Source: an uncultured Clostridia bacterium (GTDB lineage Bacteria; Bacillota; Clostridia; Christensenellales; Borkfalkiaceae). From it: a stretch of DNA of 64,000 nucleotides. The position numbers and the translations under genes are program-made. Where the stretch lies: NCBI GenBank assembly GCA_947174415.1, contig CAMWIW010000001.1, forward strand, positions 1 through 64,000, written 5' to 3'. Positions 18,363 to 28,815 of the stretch are shown here, piece after piece (position 1 is the stretch's first letter; each line of letters opens with the position of its first letter). The notes beneath the pieces are model-generated. The model was not told where the DNA came from. It saw only the letters and a list, made by a program, of their open reading frames with translations, and made no database searches.

Positions 18363-20326
18363 TATACAATCCTTTTAAACATTTTCTCGATATCTTTTTT
18401 GGTTAAAGTAACACAAACGGGTCTACCGTGAGGGCACTTTAACCCCATATTTCCGTCAAGCAGCTTAAACAGAGCGTCCACTTCAACGTCTGTAAGCTGC
18501 ATACCTCCCTTTACGGCGTGTTTGCATGCCGTCATTGCTATTTTATCTTTTAAGACGTCTTCAAGCTTAATTTCTTTAAGATCGTCCACTTCCGCAAGGA
18601 TATCGTTAAAAAATTCTTTTATATTAATATCCTGCAAATCTACTGGCACTTCGTCAATTCTGAACGACTCAAACCCGAAAGGCGCTATTCCGAAACCCAT
18701 GGTCCTCAAAAGCGACTGTTTTTCTTCTAAAAAGCGCGCTTCTGCGGGATTTGCGGTAAAAATATACGGTACAAGCAGCGCTTGCCTTGCGATAAATCTA
18801 TTGGAAAGCTTCTCGCGGAGTTTATCATAAATAAGCCTTTCGTGCGCCGCGTGCTGGTCAATCATATAGACAGTATCTGCTATTTCGTATATTAAATAGG
18901 TATTGAAAAGGTTGCCCTTATACTTGCAAGCCTCGTACTCGATTTTCTGCTGCTCTTGTTTCTTTTTATCAAACAGCTTTCTTTCCACTTCGTAAGCTGC
19001 AACGTTGCCGTTAAGATTGGGCAGCACAGTGTCGTCGGAAACGCACATGGTATTAATTTTTTGCTTTGGCATAAGCTCGGATAGCGGCAAATCTTTTAAC
19101 GGGTCAAAAAATGCAGGCTTCTCGGTTTGTATAGGCGTGGGCGCAGTTTGTTTAAATTCAATTCCCGCAGCCTTGGCGTCCTCGGCAACCGCGCTGGACT
19201 TGTCATACTTTTGCATGAGATTCGCCAAGTTGTCGCTCTCTTTTACAGGTTGCGCGTAAACCCTGTTTTCGCCCGCTTTATCGTCTATTTTTGAATGAAT
19301 TTCAGGCAAGCGCGTTTCGTTTATCACGAAATCAGCCGCACGGGCAGTGCCGTCAAGCACGGACGAGATGACCGAATAAACCGTACCAAAGATAAATTTA
19401 TTATCAATAAATCTGACGTCTGCCTTACTGGGGTGAACGTTAACGTCCACGATTTCCGTGGGAACGTCAACGTTCAAAACGTAAAACGGGAATTGCCGTT
19501 TCATCATATAGCTTGCGTAAGCTTGATTTATTGCTGTTGCTACCGTGTTGTTTACGATATACCGCCCGTTTAAAAATACGCTTTGATACGTCTTATTTGG
19601 CTTAAAGAAGTTTTGATTGCCTATAAATCCGTAGATGTGCACACCGTTCTTTTCAGCGTTAATCTTGTAACACTGGGACAAAATCTTTGCCCCGTAAACT
19701 TGCGCCACAGCCTCGTCAAGCCCGCCACCGAAAGATTGCAACGTTAACTTTCCGTCCACGTAATATTTGAAAGACACTTCGGGTTTGCTGAGAATATACC
19801 GGGAAATAAAGTTCGTTACGTCCGTTTCCTCTTTTTTATCGTCTTTCAAAAATTTAGCCCTGACGGGGGTGTTATAAAAGAGGTTGTTTACCGTTATGTG
19901 CGTGCCTTTTTCAAGCGCGGCGGGAAGAATTTCGCCGATTTTTCCTCCGTCGCAACTGATTTTGTACGCAGGATTACCGTTGGTTACAGAAATAATTTCA
20001 ACTTTTGCAACCGAAGAAATACTTGCAAGAGCTTCGCCTCTGAAACCCAAAGTTAAAATATTATCTAAGTCATCAACACTTGAAATTTTGCTGGTAGCAT
20101 GCGGAAGAAAAGCCGACTTTAAATCGTCCCGCTCTATACCGAAGCCGTTATCAACGACTTTTATAAGCTGCTTTCCGCCCTTTTCAATATAGATTTCGAT
20201 TTCGGTCGCGCCCGCGTCAAGACTGTTTTCCACCAACTCTTTTACCGCTGAATACGGTCTGTCAACGACTTCGCCCGCCGCTATACGGTTATATACGGTT
20301 TGGTTTAAAATATTAATCTTTTTCAT
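18362..20326 (-). CDS. mutL: DNA mismatch repair protein MutL
   Basis: IAAGEVVDRPYSAVKELVENSLDAGATEIEI, GFRGEALASISSVA; C-term CPHGRPVCVTL. Confidence 0.97.
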   Translation of the reverse strand: MKKINILNQTVYNRIAAGEVVDRPYSAVKELVENSLDAGATEIEIYIEKGGKQLIKVVDNGFGIERDDLKSAFLPHATSKISSVDDLDNILTLGFRGEALASISSVAKVEIISVTNGNPAYKISCDGGKIGEILPAALEKGTHITVNNLFYNTPVRAKFLKDDKKEETDVTNFISRYILSKPEVSFKYYVDGKLTLQSFGGGLDEAVAQVYGAKILSQCYKINAEKNGVHIYGFIGNQNFFKPNKTYQSVFLNGRYIVNNTVATAINQAYASYMMKRQFPFYVLNVDVPTEIVDVNVHPSKADVRFIDNKFIFGTVYSVISSVLDGTARAADFVINETRLPEIHSKIDDKAGENRVYAQPVKESDNLANLMQKYDKSSAVAEDAKAAGIEFKQTAPTPIQTEKPAFFDPLKDLPLSELMPKQKINTMCVSDDTVLPNLNGNVAAYEVERKLFDKKKQEQQKIEYEACKYKGNLFNTYLIYEIADTVYMIDQHAAHERLIYDKLREKLSNRFIARQALLVPYIFTANPAEARFLEEKQSLLRTMGFGIAPFGFESFRIDEVPVDLQDINIKEFFNDILAEVDDLKEIKLEDVLKDKIAMTACKHAVKGGMQLTDVEVDALFKLLDGNMGLKCPHGRPVCVTLTKKDIEKMFKRIV

Positions 20327-22893
20327 TTTTTCACCTTTTCAACGAGGTCGCCCACAAGTAAAAACGCTTGCATAGGCGAAAGATTGTTCATATCAACGTC
20401 CCTTAAAATCTTCTCGATTTCGGAAGGTTCTTCTGTCGTTTCTTCAACTTCCTCAATGCGCTTTTTTTCTCCGCTTTCTACAAGCTTTAAAATGTGTTTA
20501 GCCCTGTCCGTAACCGAAGAAGGCACACCTGCAAGAGCGGCAACCTCTATACCGAAGCTGCGGTTAGCACCGCCTCGCATAATTTTGCGCAAGAAAACTA
20601 TGCTGCCGTTTATCTCTTTAACGGCAATTTTGTAATTTTTTATGCCTTCTATCAAGTTTTCAAGCTCGGTCAGCTCGTGATAATGCGTTGCAAACATAGT
20701 GTGCGCGCCTATATTCTCGGTTAAATGCTCGATAACCGCCCAAGCTATACTAAGTCCGTCGTACGTGGAAGTTCCTCTTCCAACTTCGTCAAGAATTAAA
20801 AGGCTGCTCTTCGTTGCGTTACGGATAATCGAAGCTACCTCTATCATTTCGACCATAAACGTACTTTGGTCGGAAATCAAATTGTCGCTCGCTCCGACAC
20901 GGGTAAATACCCTGTCAGTTAATGGTATTTGAGCCGACTTAGCGGGTACGAAACTGCCGAGATGCGCCATTATCGTTATTATTGCCGTTTGACGCATATA
21001 AGTACTCTTGCCCGCCATATTCGGACCGGTTATTATCATAGTTCTGTTTTCGCCGCTGTCCAAAAGAATATCGTTTGGAATGAACTTATCCTTTGAAATC
21101 ACCTCTACTACAGGGTGTCTGCCCTCTTTGATAATAAGCGGCATACAGCTATCAACTATCTGAGGACGGACGTATTTGTTCGCCTTTGCAACTTCCGCAA
21201 AGGAAACGAGCAAATCCAAACGCGCGATTTCGGTTGAAATTAATTTGATTTTTTCAATATATTCGGTCAAAACCGACTTAATTTGGTCGTAAAGTTCGTT
21301 TTCAAGCTTTGTAACGAGCTCGCCGCAAGTGAGAATTTTTTCTTCGAGTTCTTTCAGTTCGTCCGTGGTAAACCTTTCAGCGTTTGCAAGCGTTTGTCTA
21401 CGCTGATAGTTTAAAGGCACTTTTTCAATCATCGACTTTGTAACTTCGATATAATAGCCGAAAACGCGGTTATAATTAATTCTTAAATTCTTTATTCCCG
21501 TATTCTCGCGCTCTCTAATCTCCATTTGCACGATTAAGTCAGAACCGTTGTCAACTATATTCCTCAGCTCGTCAAGACGGGCGTTGTAACCTTTTTTTAT
21601 GAATTTATTCGGCTTGTTGTCCCTACTCGTGGGCGGCGTGTTCTCTATGGCGTTTTCGAGTAGATTCGCCAAAGACGATAAATCAACAAGCCCTTCCGAA
21701 ATATCTTTTAATATTTTGGAATTAAATCCAGTCAGACAGAATTTAACGTTCGGAATAACCGACAGCGAACCCGCAAGAGCAAGGCAGTCTTTCGGCATAA
21801 CCGTGCCGTTGGCAATTTTACCGCAAATTCTCTCAATATCCTTAATTTCTTTAAGCAAATCAACAAGACCGAGCCTTGCAACGGAAGCTTCGAAAAGCTC
21901 TTGAACACCGTCAAGACGGTAATCGATTTCTTTTTTGTCGCAAAAAGGATACAGTATGCTGTTATTTAAAAACCTTGCACCCATAGGGGTTTTTGTTTTA
22001 TCCAAAATCCACAAAAGAGTGCCATACTTACCTCCGTCGTTTAAGGTCTTTACTATTTCAAGATTTCTTAGCGCGGTCGGGTCAAGCTGCAAGTACTTCT
22101 CGTTAAGAACGTATTTTACTCCCGTTACGTTCTTTAACGCGTGCTTTTGCGTGTCTTTTAAGTATTCGATAAGTGCGCCCGTTGCTGAAATCGCACATTT
22201 TTTGCCCGCAATGGAATATGCGGAAAGGGTTTTCGCATGAAATTGATCTAAAAGCGTTTTTTCGGCTGTGGAATAACCGAACGCCCAAGCGGGATAGCTT
22301 GAAAAACGGGGAAGCACTCCCCTTGCAATTTCGGGCAAATCTTTGACGGCAAATAGCATTTCGTCGTTTGAAATTACCTCTTTAACTTCCAAAACCGCCA
22401 TCTGCGCAACGCACTTTTTTACGCAATCAGCGCCGTAAAACTCAGTTGCATTCAGCTCACCCGTCGTTATATCCGCCCACGCAATTGCGGCGGTGTTGCC
22501 GTCCTTGCCGGCACAGCAAATAAAGTTATTAGTTTTTTCGTTAAGACTTTCACTTGAAAGAGTTCCCGCAGTAACAACGCGCACCACGTCGCGGGCAACC
22601 ATACCTTTCGCTTCGGACGCGTCTTCAAGCTGTTCGCAAATTGCGACCTTTTCTCCGCTTTGGACAAGCTTGGTTATATAAGTTTCCACTGCGTGAAAAG
22701 GAACGCCGCACATAGGCGCGCGATTTTCAAGCCCGCAATCCCTGCCCGTTAAAGTTAAATCGAGAATTTCCGATGCCTTTACTGCGTCGTCGAAAAACAT
22801 CTCGTAAAAATCGCCAAGTCTGTAAAATATAAGGCAGTCGGGATACTTCTCCTTAACGGTGAAGTAGTGCTGCATCATCTTTGAAAGTCCCAT
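20323..22893 (-). CDS. mutS: DNA mismatch repair protein MutS
   Basis: FYRLGDFYEMFFDDA; ITGPNMAGKSTYMRQTAIITIMA; DEVGRGTSTYDGLSIAWAV. Confidence 0.98.
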   Translation of the reverse strand: MGLSKMMQHYFTVKEKYPDCLIFYRLGDFYEMFFDDAVKASEILDLTLTGRDCGLENRAPMCGVPFHAVETYITKLVQSGEKVAICEQLEDASEAKGMVARDVVRVVTAGTLSSESLNEKTNNFICCAGKDGNTAAIAWADITTGELNATEFYGADCVKKCVAQMAVLEVKEVISNDEMLFAVKDLPEIARGVLPRFSSYPAWAFGYSTAEKTLLDQFHAKTLSAYSIAGKKCAISATGALIEYLKDTQKHALKNVTGVKYVLNEKYLQLDPTALRNLEIVKTLNDGGKYGTLLWILDKTKTPMGARFLNNSILYPFCDKKEIDYRLDGVQELFEASVARLGLVDLLKEIKDIERICGKIANGTVMPKDCLALAGSLSVIPNVKFCLTGFNSKILKDISEGLVDLSSLANLLENAIENTPPTSRDNKPNKFIKKGYNARLDELRNIVDNGSDLIVQMEIRERENTGIKNLRINYNRVFGYYIEVTKSMIEKVPLNYQRRQTLANAERFTTDELKELEEKILTCGELVTKLENELYDQIKSVLTEYIEKIKLISTEIARLDLLVSFAEVAKANKYVRPQIVDSCMPLIIKEGRHPVVEVISKDKFIPNDILLDSGENRTMIITGPNMAGKSTYMRQTAIITIMAHLGSFVPAKSAQIPLTDRVFTRVGASDNLISDQSTFMVEMIEVASIIRNATKSSLLILDEVGRGTSTYDGLSIAWAVIEHLTENIGAHTMFATHYHELTELENLIEGIKNYKIAVKEINGSIVFLRKIMRGGANRSFGIEVAALAGVPSSVTDRAKHILKLVESGEKKRIEEVEETTEEPSEIEKILRDVDMNNLSPMQAFLLVGDLVEKVKK

Positions 22894-22916
22894 TTTTCTT
22901 CCTTTGTATTAAAACT

Positions 22917-24230
22917 TTAAATCCTTTCACCGTAAAGTGAAATTCCGTTTGCTTCAGTAATCTTTAAGTTTACAAATTCGCCTATGGCATCATGTTCGCT
23001 TGAAAAATAAGCCATTCTGCCGTACTCGTCCCTGCCTTGATAAAGCCCCTTTTTCTTATCGAAATCTTCGCAAAGAATTTCAACCGTCTTGCCCAAATAC
23101 TGTGCCGATTGGCTGCGGGTTTGCAAATTAACAAGTTCAACGAGCCGTATAATTCGCGATTTGGAAACCTCTTCCGGTATCTGACCTTCCATTTTTGCGG
23201 CTACAGTTCCCTCTCTTTTGGAATAAACGTAAGTGAAAGCCGAGGAATAACTAACCTTTTCAACAAGGTGCAGCGTGCCTTCGAAGTCCTCTTCTGTTTC
23301 GTTTGGAAAGCCGACGATCAAGTCGGTCGTGAGAGTACAGTCTGGCACGTAGCGTTTTAAAATTTCTACTTTTTTAAGATAATCTTCTACCGTATATCTT
23401 CTGTTCATAGCCTTTAAAACAGCATTTGAACCGCTCTGAACGGGCAAATGAACCGAATGACAAATTTTTGGATTTTCAGCAATAACTCTTGCAAGCTCTT
23501 CCGAAAAATCTTTGGGGTGGCTTGTCATAAATCGAAGTCTGAATTTTCCGTCTATTGCCGCAACTCGTCTCAAAAGTTCGGGAAACGAAATATCGTCCGT
23601 ACCGTTATTGTAGGAATTAACGTTCTGACCCAGCAAAGTTATTTCTTTATATCCTTTGGATATAAGCTCTTCCGCCTCTCTCAAAATATTTTCAGATTGG
23701 CGGCTTCTTTCTCTGCCGCGAACGTAGGGCACGATGCAATAACTGCAAAAATTGTTGCAACCGTAAGTTATGTTTATCCACGCGTTGGGATAGCTGGTTC
23801 TTAAAGGCTTATCGTCTTCACAAACTATCCCCTCGCTTTCCTCAACTTCAATTACGGCTTTCTTTTGCTTCTGCTTTTTTAAGATTAAATCTTTGAGCTT
23901 ATTGAGGTTATGTGTTCCGAAAATTATATCCACGTAGGGAAACTTTTCGTGCAGAACGTCGGCTTTGCCTATCTGCTGTGTAAGACAACCGCCAACCGCT
24001 ATAATCATATCCTTTTTACTTCTTTTCAGTTTTTTGAGCATGCCGATATTGCCGAAAGCGTGATTTTCGGCATTCTCTCTAATGCAGCAGGTGTTGAAAA
24101 CCGCGATATCTGCGTCTTGGATATTATCACAGCTTTCGTATCCCAATTCTGATAAAATACCTGCAATTTTCTCTGATTCGTGTACGTTCATTTGGCAGCC
24201 GTACGTCGTTATGTGGTAAAACTTTGACAT
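22917..24230 (-). CDS. miaB: tRNA-2-methylthio-N6-dimethylallyladenosine synthase MiaB
   Basis: YHITTYGCQMNVHESEKI, INITYGCNNFCSYCIVPYVRGRERSR. Start reassigned to MSKFYH (24230). Confidence 0.95.
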   Translation of the reverse strand: MSKFYHITTYGCQMNVHESEKIAGILSELGYESCDNIQDADIAVFNTCCIRENAENHAFGNIGMLKKLKRSKKDMIIAVGGCLTQQIGKADVLHEKFPYVDIIFGTHNLNKLKDLILKKQKQKKAVIEVEESEGIVCEDDKPLRTSYPNAWINITYGCNNFCSYCIVPYVRGRERSRQSENILREAEELISKGYKEITLLGQNVNSYNNGTDDISFPELLRRVAAIDGKFRLRFMTSHPKDFSEELARVIAENPKICHSVHLPVQSGSNAVLKAMNRRYTVEDYLKKVEILKRYVPDCTLTTDLIVGFPNETEEDFEGTLHLVEKVSYSSAFTYVYSKREGTVAAKMEGQIPEEVSKSRIIRLVELVNLQTRSQSAQYLGKTVEILCEDFDKKKGLYQGRDEYGRMAYFSSEHDAIGEFVNLKITEANGISLYGERI

Positions 24231-24240
24231 ATATAAACTA

Positions 24241-24269
24241 ATTATATAATTTTTAAGGAAATTTTTCAA
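24241..24269 (-). promoter_or_regulatory. Promoter of miaB operon
   Basis: Minus strand TTGAAA-17 nt-TATAAT, 10 nt upstream of the miaB ATG. Confidence 0.6.
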
Positions 24270-24313
24270 TAAATTCGTGCAACAAAATATTAAATTTATT
24301 AATACTAATTGAG

Positions 24314-26536
24314 ATGACAAAGTTTTTAAAAGTAACGTTAATTATATTTTTGAGTTTGGCGATGCTTGCCGCCACTCTGTTTTTAACTTATCTGATTATC
24401 ACTAAAGACGCAAAATTGGACTCGAACAAGCTGATACGCCCTAACCAAAGCATTATTATTTGCGACGAAAACGGAAACGAGATTGTCAGCGCGTCGGTTT
24501 CAAACAAGCACAAAAGCGTTGAAATCGAAAACCTTTCGGATAACACGGTGAACGCCTTTATAGCGAGCGAGGACAGAACCTTTTACACCCACAAAGGACT
24601 GAATTACAAGCGAATGTTTAAGGCTCTCTATACGAATATAGTTTCCCGCTCTTTTAAAGAGGGCGCGTCAACGATAAGTCAACAGCTTATAAAGAACACG
24701 CACCTTTCAAACGACAAGACGATCAAAAGAAAACTGAACGAAATTCGCCTTACCAAACAACTTGAACGAGCGTATTCGAAGGACGAAATTCTCGAAATGT
24801 ACCTTAACACGATATATTTCGGACACAACTGTTACGGTTTACAGAGCGCAGCGGAATTCTACTTTGACAAAAAAGCCGAAGAACTTTCCTTGACTGAAAG
24901 CGCAACTTTAGTGGGACTTCTCACTTCACCGAACAACTATTCCCCATTTAAAAACCCCGAAAAAAGCTTGCAAAAGCGCAATACGGTATTAAAATCTATG
25001 CTCGAATGCGGCTTTATCAGCCAAAATGAGTATGAAAATGCGGTCGAAACGCCGCTAAACGCCGTACAGACTATAAACGGCGAAAAAAACTCTTCGTATA
25101 TAAACGCCGTATTTGACGAGCTTGAAACGCTTGATATAAACGTTTACGACCTCACGGAAGGCTGCATAATTAAAACTTATCTCAACCCGAGCCTGCAAGG
25201 CCTTATCGAAGAGATGAATTACGACACGGATAACGCCGTAATAATAACCTCTAAGCAAGGCGGCGTAAACGCATTCAAGTCTACTATAGGAGACGCAAAA
25301 CGCCAAACGGGTTCTACTATTAAACCCGTTCTTGTATACGCCCCTGCAATTGAAGAGAAAATTGTCAGCCCGTTTACAAAAATTCTTGACGAAAAGGTCG
25401 ATTTTGGCGGCTATTCCCCCGAAAATTATGATAAAAAATACCACGGTTACGTTACCGTGGCAGACAGTTTGAAGTACAGCTATAATATTCCCGCCGTTAA
25501 AACTCTGAACTCCTTGACGATAAATACAGCCGAAAAATATCTGACCAGAATGAATATAACTCTTGAAGACGACGAAAAAAATTTATCGCTTGCGCTTGGC
25601 GGAATGAAATACGGACTCAGCCTAAAAGAAATTGCAGACAGATATTCCGTTTTCCAACGCGGAGGAACTTACGCCCCCTCCCGCTTCATACAGGAAATAA
25701 TTTCTCGGGACGGAAAGACCATTTACAGGGCGGAAGAATTTAAAAATCCCGTATTTTCTGCGGGAACTTGCTCGTTAATGAATGAAATGCTTATTGCAAC
25801 TTCAAAAAGCGGAACGGCAAAAAGTCTTGCAAACTTAAAGTACGACGTTGCTACTAAGACGGGAACTTGCGGCAATGCCGACGGAAATACCGACGCTTAC
25901 GCGATAAGCTACACCTCCGAACACTGCATCGGCGTATGGCTTGGAGATAAGGACAATAAGCGGCTTAAAATTACGGGCGGCGGCGATTGCTGCGACTACG
26001 TTGAAGATATTTTAAATGCGCTTTATGACGAAAACACACCACAAAAACTCGACATTTCAAGCGGCACTTCCACCGTCAAAATAGACGCCGAAGATTATTA
26101 CAACAACAATAAAATAATTATTGCAGACGACCTTTCACCAAAATTAAACGTATTGGAAGTTAAAGTTTTAAGCGGAAACGAACCTAAAGAAAAAAGCACG
26201 AAGTTTTCTTCGCCCTCAATTGCAACGCCTGCAATTTCAGTCCAAAACGGCGAAGTAAATATTCAATTATGTCAGACAAAGTACTATGCATATCTCATAA
26301 AACGCCGCTTTAATGGGCAAAATGAGGTAATTTTCGACGGAAATTGGCAAGAAACGATTAAAGATACTCCAAGCGAAGGCTGTTATGAATATACCGTTAC
26401 ACCATATTATTTTGACGGACAAAATAAAATATACGGCAAGGAAATTTCCTTGCCGCCCGTAAACGTAAAAAAAGATAACACCTCGCCACAGGTAAAAATA
26501 CCCGATATTGCTAAGGATGATTGGTACGATTTATAA
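24314..26536 (+). CDS. Class A penicillin-binding protein (transglycosylase/transpeptidase)
   Basis: SEDRTFYTHKGLNYKRM, EGASTISQQLIKN, GSTIKP (SxxK), YSYN, TKTGTCG. Confidence 0.93.
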   Translation: MTKFLKVTLIIFLSLAMLAATLFLTYLIITKDAKLDSNKLIRPNQSIIICDENGNEIVSASVSNKHKSVEIENLSDNTVNAFIASEDRTFYTHKGLNYKRMFKALYTNIVSRSFKEGASTISQQLIKNTHLSNDKTIKRKLNEIRLTKQLERAYSKDEILEMYLNTIYFGHNCYGLQSAAEFYFDKKAEELSLTESATLVGLLTSPNNYSPFKNPEKSLQKRNTVLKSMLECGFISQNEYENAVETPLNAVQTINGEKNSSYINAVFDELETLDINVYDLTEGCIIKTYLNPSLQGLIEEMNYDTDNAVIITSKQGGVNAFKSTIGDAKRQTGSTIKPVLVYAPAIEEKIVSPFTKILDEKVDFGGYSPENYDKKYHGYVTVADSLKYSYNIPAVKTLNSLTINTAEKYLTRMNITLEDDEKNLSLALGGMKYGLSLKEIADRYSVFQRGGTYAPSRFIQEIISRDGKTIYRAEEFKNPVFSAGTCSLMNEMLIATSKSGTAKSLANLKYDVATKTGTCGNADGNTDAYAISYTSEHCIGVWLGDKDNKRLKITGGGDCCDYVEDILNALYDENTPQKLDISSGTSTVKIDAEDYYNNNKIIIADDLSPKLNVLEVKVLSGNEPKEKSTKFSSPSIATPAISVQNGEVNIQLCQTKYYAYLIKRRFNGQNEVIFDGNWQETIKDTPSEGCYEYTVTPYYFDGQNKIYGKEISLPPVNVKKDNTSPQVKIPDIAKDDWYDL
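26266..26292 (+). repeat. Interspersed motif family A, copy 4 (inside PBP gene)
   Basis: ATTATGTCAGACAAAGTACTATGCATA. Confidence 0.65.
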
Positions 26537-27685
26537 GGTAATCACTTCCAAAGTTGAAATTGCCTCTTCGATAAGCTTATCGACTTCGAGCTTACCTTCC
26601 TCTTCTAAAACGCTCTGAAGAGAAGGTTTTATTACAGGGTGCTTCGGCAAGAACACCGTACAACAATCTTCATAAGGTTGAATAGAAATTTCATAAGCGC
26701 CCATATCACGGCTGCGCTCTATAATCTCGTCCTTATCAAAGCCACAAAGCGGACGAAGCACGGGAAGACTTTTTATCACACTGTTTGAAGAAGTTATCCC
26801 TTCTACCGTTTGACTTGCAACCTGTCCCAAGCTTTCACCCGTTATAAGGCACTGTGCTCCGCAAGTCTTTGCAACGCGTTCCGAAATTCTCATCATAAAA
26901 CGCCTTAAAAGCGTTACCATATACTCGCCGTTACATTTTTTATGAATTTCTTCCTGAATATGCGTAACGGACACTATATGAAGTTTCGTCCCGCACGAAT
27001 ACTTTGCAAGAACTTTTGCAAGCTCGATTACCTTATCTCGGGCTTGCATATTCGTGTAAGGATAGCTGTGGAAATGAATACAGTTAACCTGCATACCGCG
27101 TTTGGCAATCATATGACCGGCAACGGGACTGTCTATACCGCCTGAGATAAGAAGCAAGCCCTTACCGGAACTTCCAACGGGCATTCCGCCCGCACCTTTA
27201 AAAAACTCGTTAAAGACAAGCGAAGTGCCGTTTTCGCGCACGTCGATATTTACAATAAACTGCGGATTGTGTACATCCACTGAAATATTTTTGAATTTTT
27301 GTAAAAGCCTTCCGCCTATCTCGGCGCTTATTTGCAAAGAATTTAACGGAAACGCTTTATCCGCCCTGTGCGTTTCGACCTTGAAACTGCCGTTATCGGA
27401 ACAAACTTCTGCTGCCGCACTGAAAATTGCCGACATCTCAGAATTTACCTTTAACGCTACCGATAAAGAGTGAATTCCGAAAACCTTTTTAAGGCGGGAA
27501 ACTATATCTTCGCAATCGCATTCGTCAAAATTTTCAACGAGGTATCTGCCGCTTTGTCTTTTTAATTCGTGTTTAAGCCCTTTAAGGGCTTTTTCTATAT
27601 TCGTGATTAAAACCCGCTCAAAATATCCGCGGTTTTTACCTTTCAAATGCAATTCGGAATATCTTACAATTACAACCTTTTCCAT
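26531..27685 (-). CDS. thiI: tRNA 4-thiouridine synthase ThiI
   Basis: VIVRYSELHLKGKNRGYFERVL; LLISGGIDSPVAGHMIAKRGMQVNCIHFHSYPYT. Confidence 0.93.
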   Translation of the reverse strand: MEKVVIVRYSELHLKGKNRGYFERVLITNIEKALKGLKHELKRQSGRYLVENFDECDCEDIVSRLKKVFGIHSLSVALKVNSEMSAIFSAAAEVCSDNGSFKVETHRADKAFPLNSLQISAEIGGRLLQKFKNISVDVHNPQFIVNIDVRENGTSLVFNEFFKGAGGMPVGSSGKGLLLISGGIDSPVAGHMIAKRGMQVNCIHFHSYPYTNMQARDKVIELAKVLAKYSCGTKLHIVSVTHIQEEIHKKCNGEYMVTLLRRFMMRISERVAKTCGAQCLITGESLGQVASQTVEGITSSNSVIKSLPVLRPLCGFDKDEIIERSRDMGAYEISIQPYEDCCTVFLPKHPVIKPSLQSVLEEEGKLEVDKLIEEAISTLEVITL

Positions 27686-27687
27686 AA

Positions 27688-28815
27688 TTACGCCATTATT
27701 GCCTTTCTATTTGCAACTATTTCGTTCAATATTTTCGTAGCCTTTTCAACCTCTTCTTCCGTATTTTCGGAAGAAAGACTTAACCTCAACACTCCGTCAG
27801 CCAAGCTTTCACCTATACCGCACGCAAGTATTGTACGCGAGAACCTGTTTTTTTCGTTGGAAGAACACGCCGAACCCGTACCGATTATAAGCCCCCTATC
27901 GTCTGCTTCGTGCAGAACGGTTTCCCCGCGCAAGCCTTCTGCACCGACGCAAAGGATATACGGTGAACAGCTCTCCCCCGAAATTCGCGTAAAAATAGTT
28001 TTGTCAAGCCCGTTCCTAAGCAATTCGTGAAGCGCTTTGGTTTTAAGGTAATTTTCCTTTATTTGGGAGTACTTTTTCATTGCAGCGAATTCGAAGTTTT
28101 TTATTCCGAACACGTTTTCAGTACCGCTTCTGAGCCCTTTTTCCTGTCCTCCGCCGTAAATTACAGGTTTGATTATTATATTTTTTCGCTTTATTAACGC
28201 GCCGCAGCCTTTAATACCGCCTATTTTGTGCGCGCTTACAGAATAAAAATCAACTTCTTTAGTAAGCTTAAAAGGTATTTTTCCGAAAGCCTGAACGCCG
28301 TCCGAGTGAAAATATGTGAATTTATTCTTCGCTTTAACTGCCTTGGAAATGGCGGCTATATCGTTTATAGCGCCCGTTTCGTTACTGACGTGAATAACCG
28401 AGACTAGCGAAGTTTTTTCGTCTATCAGGCTTAACAGATGCTCTTTATTCACGCTACCGTCGGCGTTGAGGGAAGCAAATCTTACTTCTATCCCGCGCTG
28501 TTTCAATTCGTTTACAGCAGAAAAAATTGCGGAGTGTTCGCCTGAAGTCGTAACCACGTTGCCCCGTCTTCCCGCACCGAAAACAGCCATGTTGTCTGCT
28601 TCAGTGCCGCAAGAAGTAAAAATCAATTCGAAATTTTCGTTATCGGCAATGAGCGATAATATATTTTCCCTTGCAACCCGAATTTCGCGCTGTAAATTAT
28701 ATCCCCCCTTGTAGAGCGCGGAGGGATTGAAAAATTCACCGTACAGATACTTTTCGGCACGCTTTAAGCACTCTTCGTCAGGCTTAGTAGTTGCCGCATT
28801 GTCTAAATAAATCAT
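27688..28815 (-). CDS. Cysteine desulfurase (NifS/IscS-like), partner of ThiI
   Basis: IYLDNAATTKPDEE, FTSCGTEADNMAV, YFHSDGVQAFGKIP, SVSAHKIGGIKGCGAL, GTGSACSS. Confidence 0.93.
   Translation of the reverse strand: MIYLDNAATTKPDEECLKRAEKYLYGEFFNPSALYKGGYNLQREIRVARENILSLIADNENFELIFTSCGTEADNMAVFGAGRRGNVVTTSGEHSAIFSAVNELKQRGIEVRFASLNADGSVNKEHLLSLIDEKTSLVSVIHVSNETGAINDIAAISKAVKAKNKFTYFHSDGVQAFGKIPFKLTKEVDFYSVSAHKIGGIKGCGALIKRKNIIIKPVIYGGGQEKGLRSGTENVFGIKNFEFAAMKKYSQIKENYLKTKALHELLRNGLDKTIFTRISGESCSPYILCVGAEGLRGETVLHEADDRGLIIGTGSACSSNEKNRFSRTILACGIGESLADGVLRLSLSSENTEEEVEKATKILNEIVANRKAIMA

Noticed and set aside
26531-26536. Overlap of PBP and thiI 3' ends
   Set aside because: A 6-bp convergent overlap is common in compact genomes.
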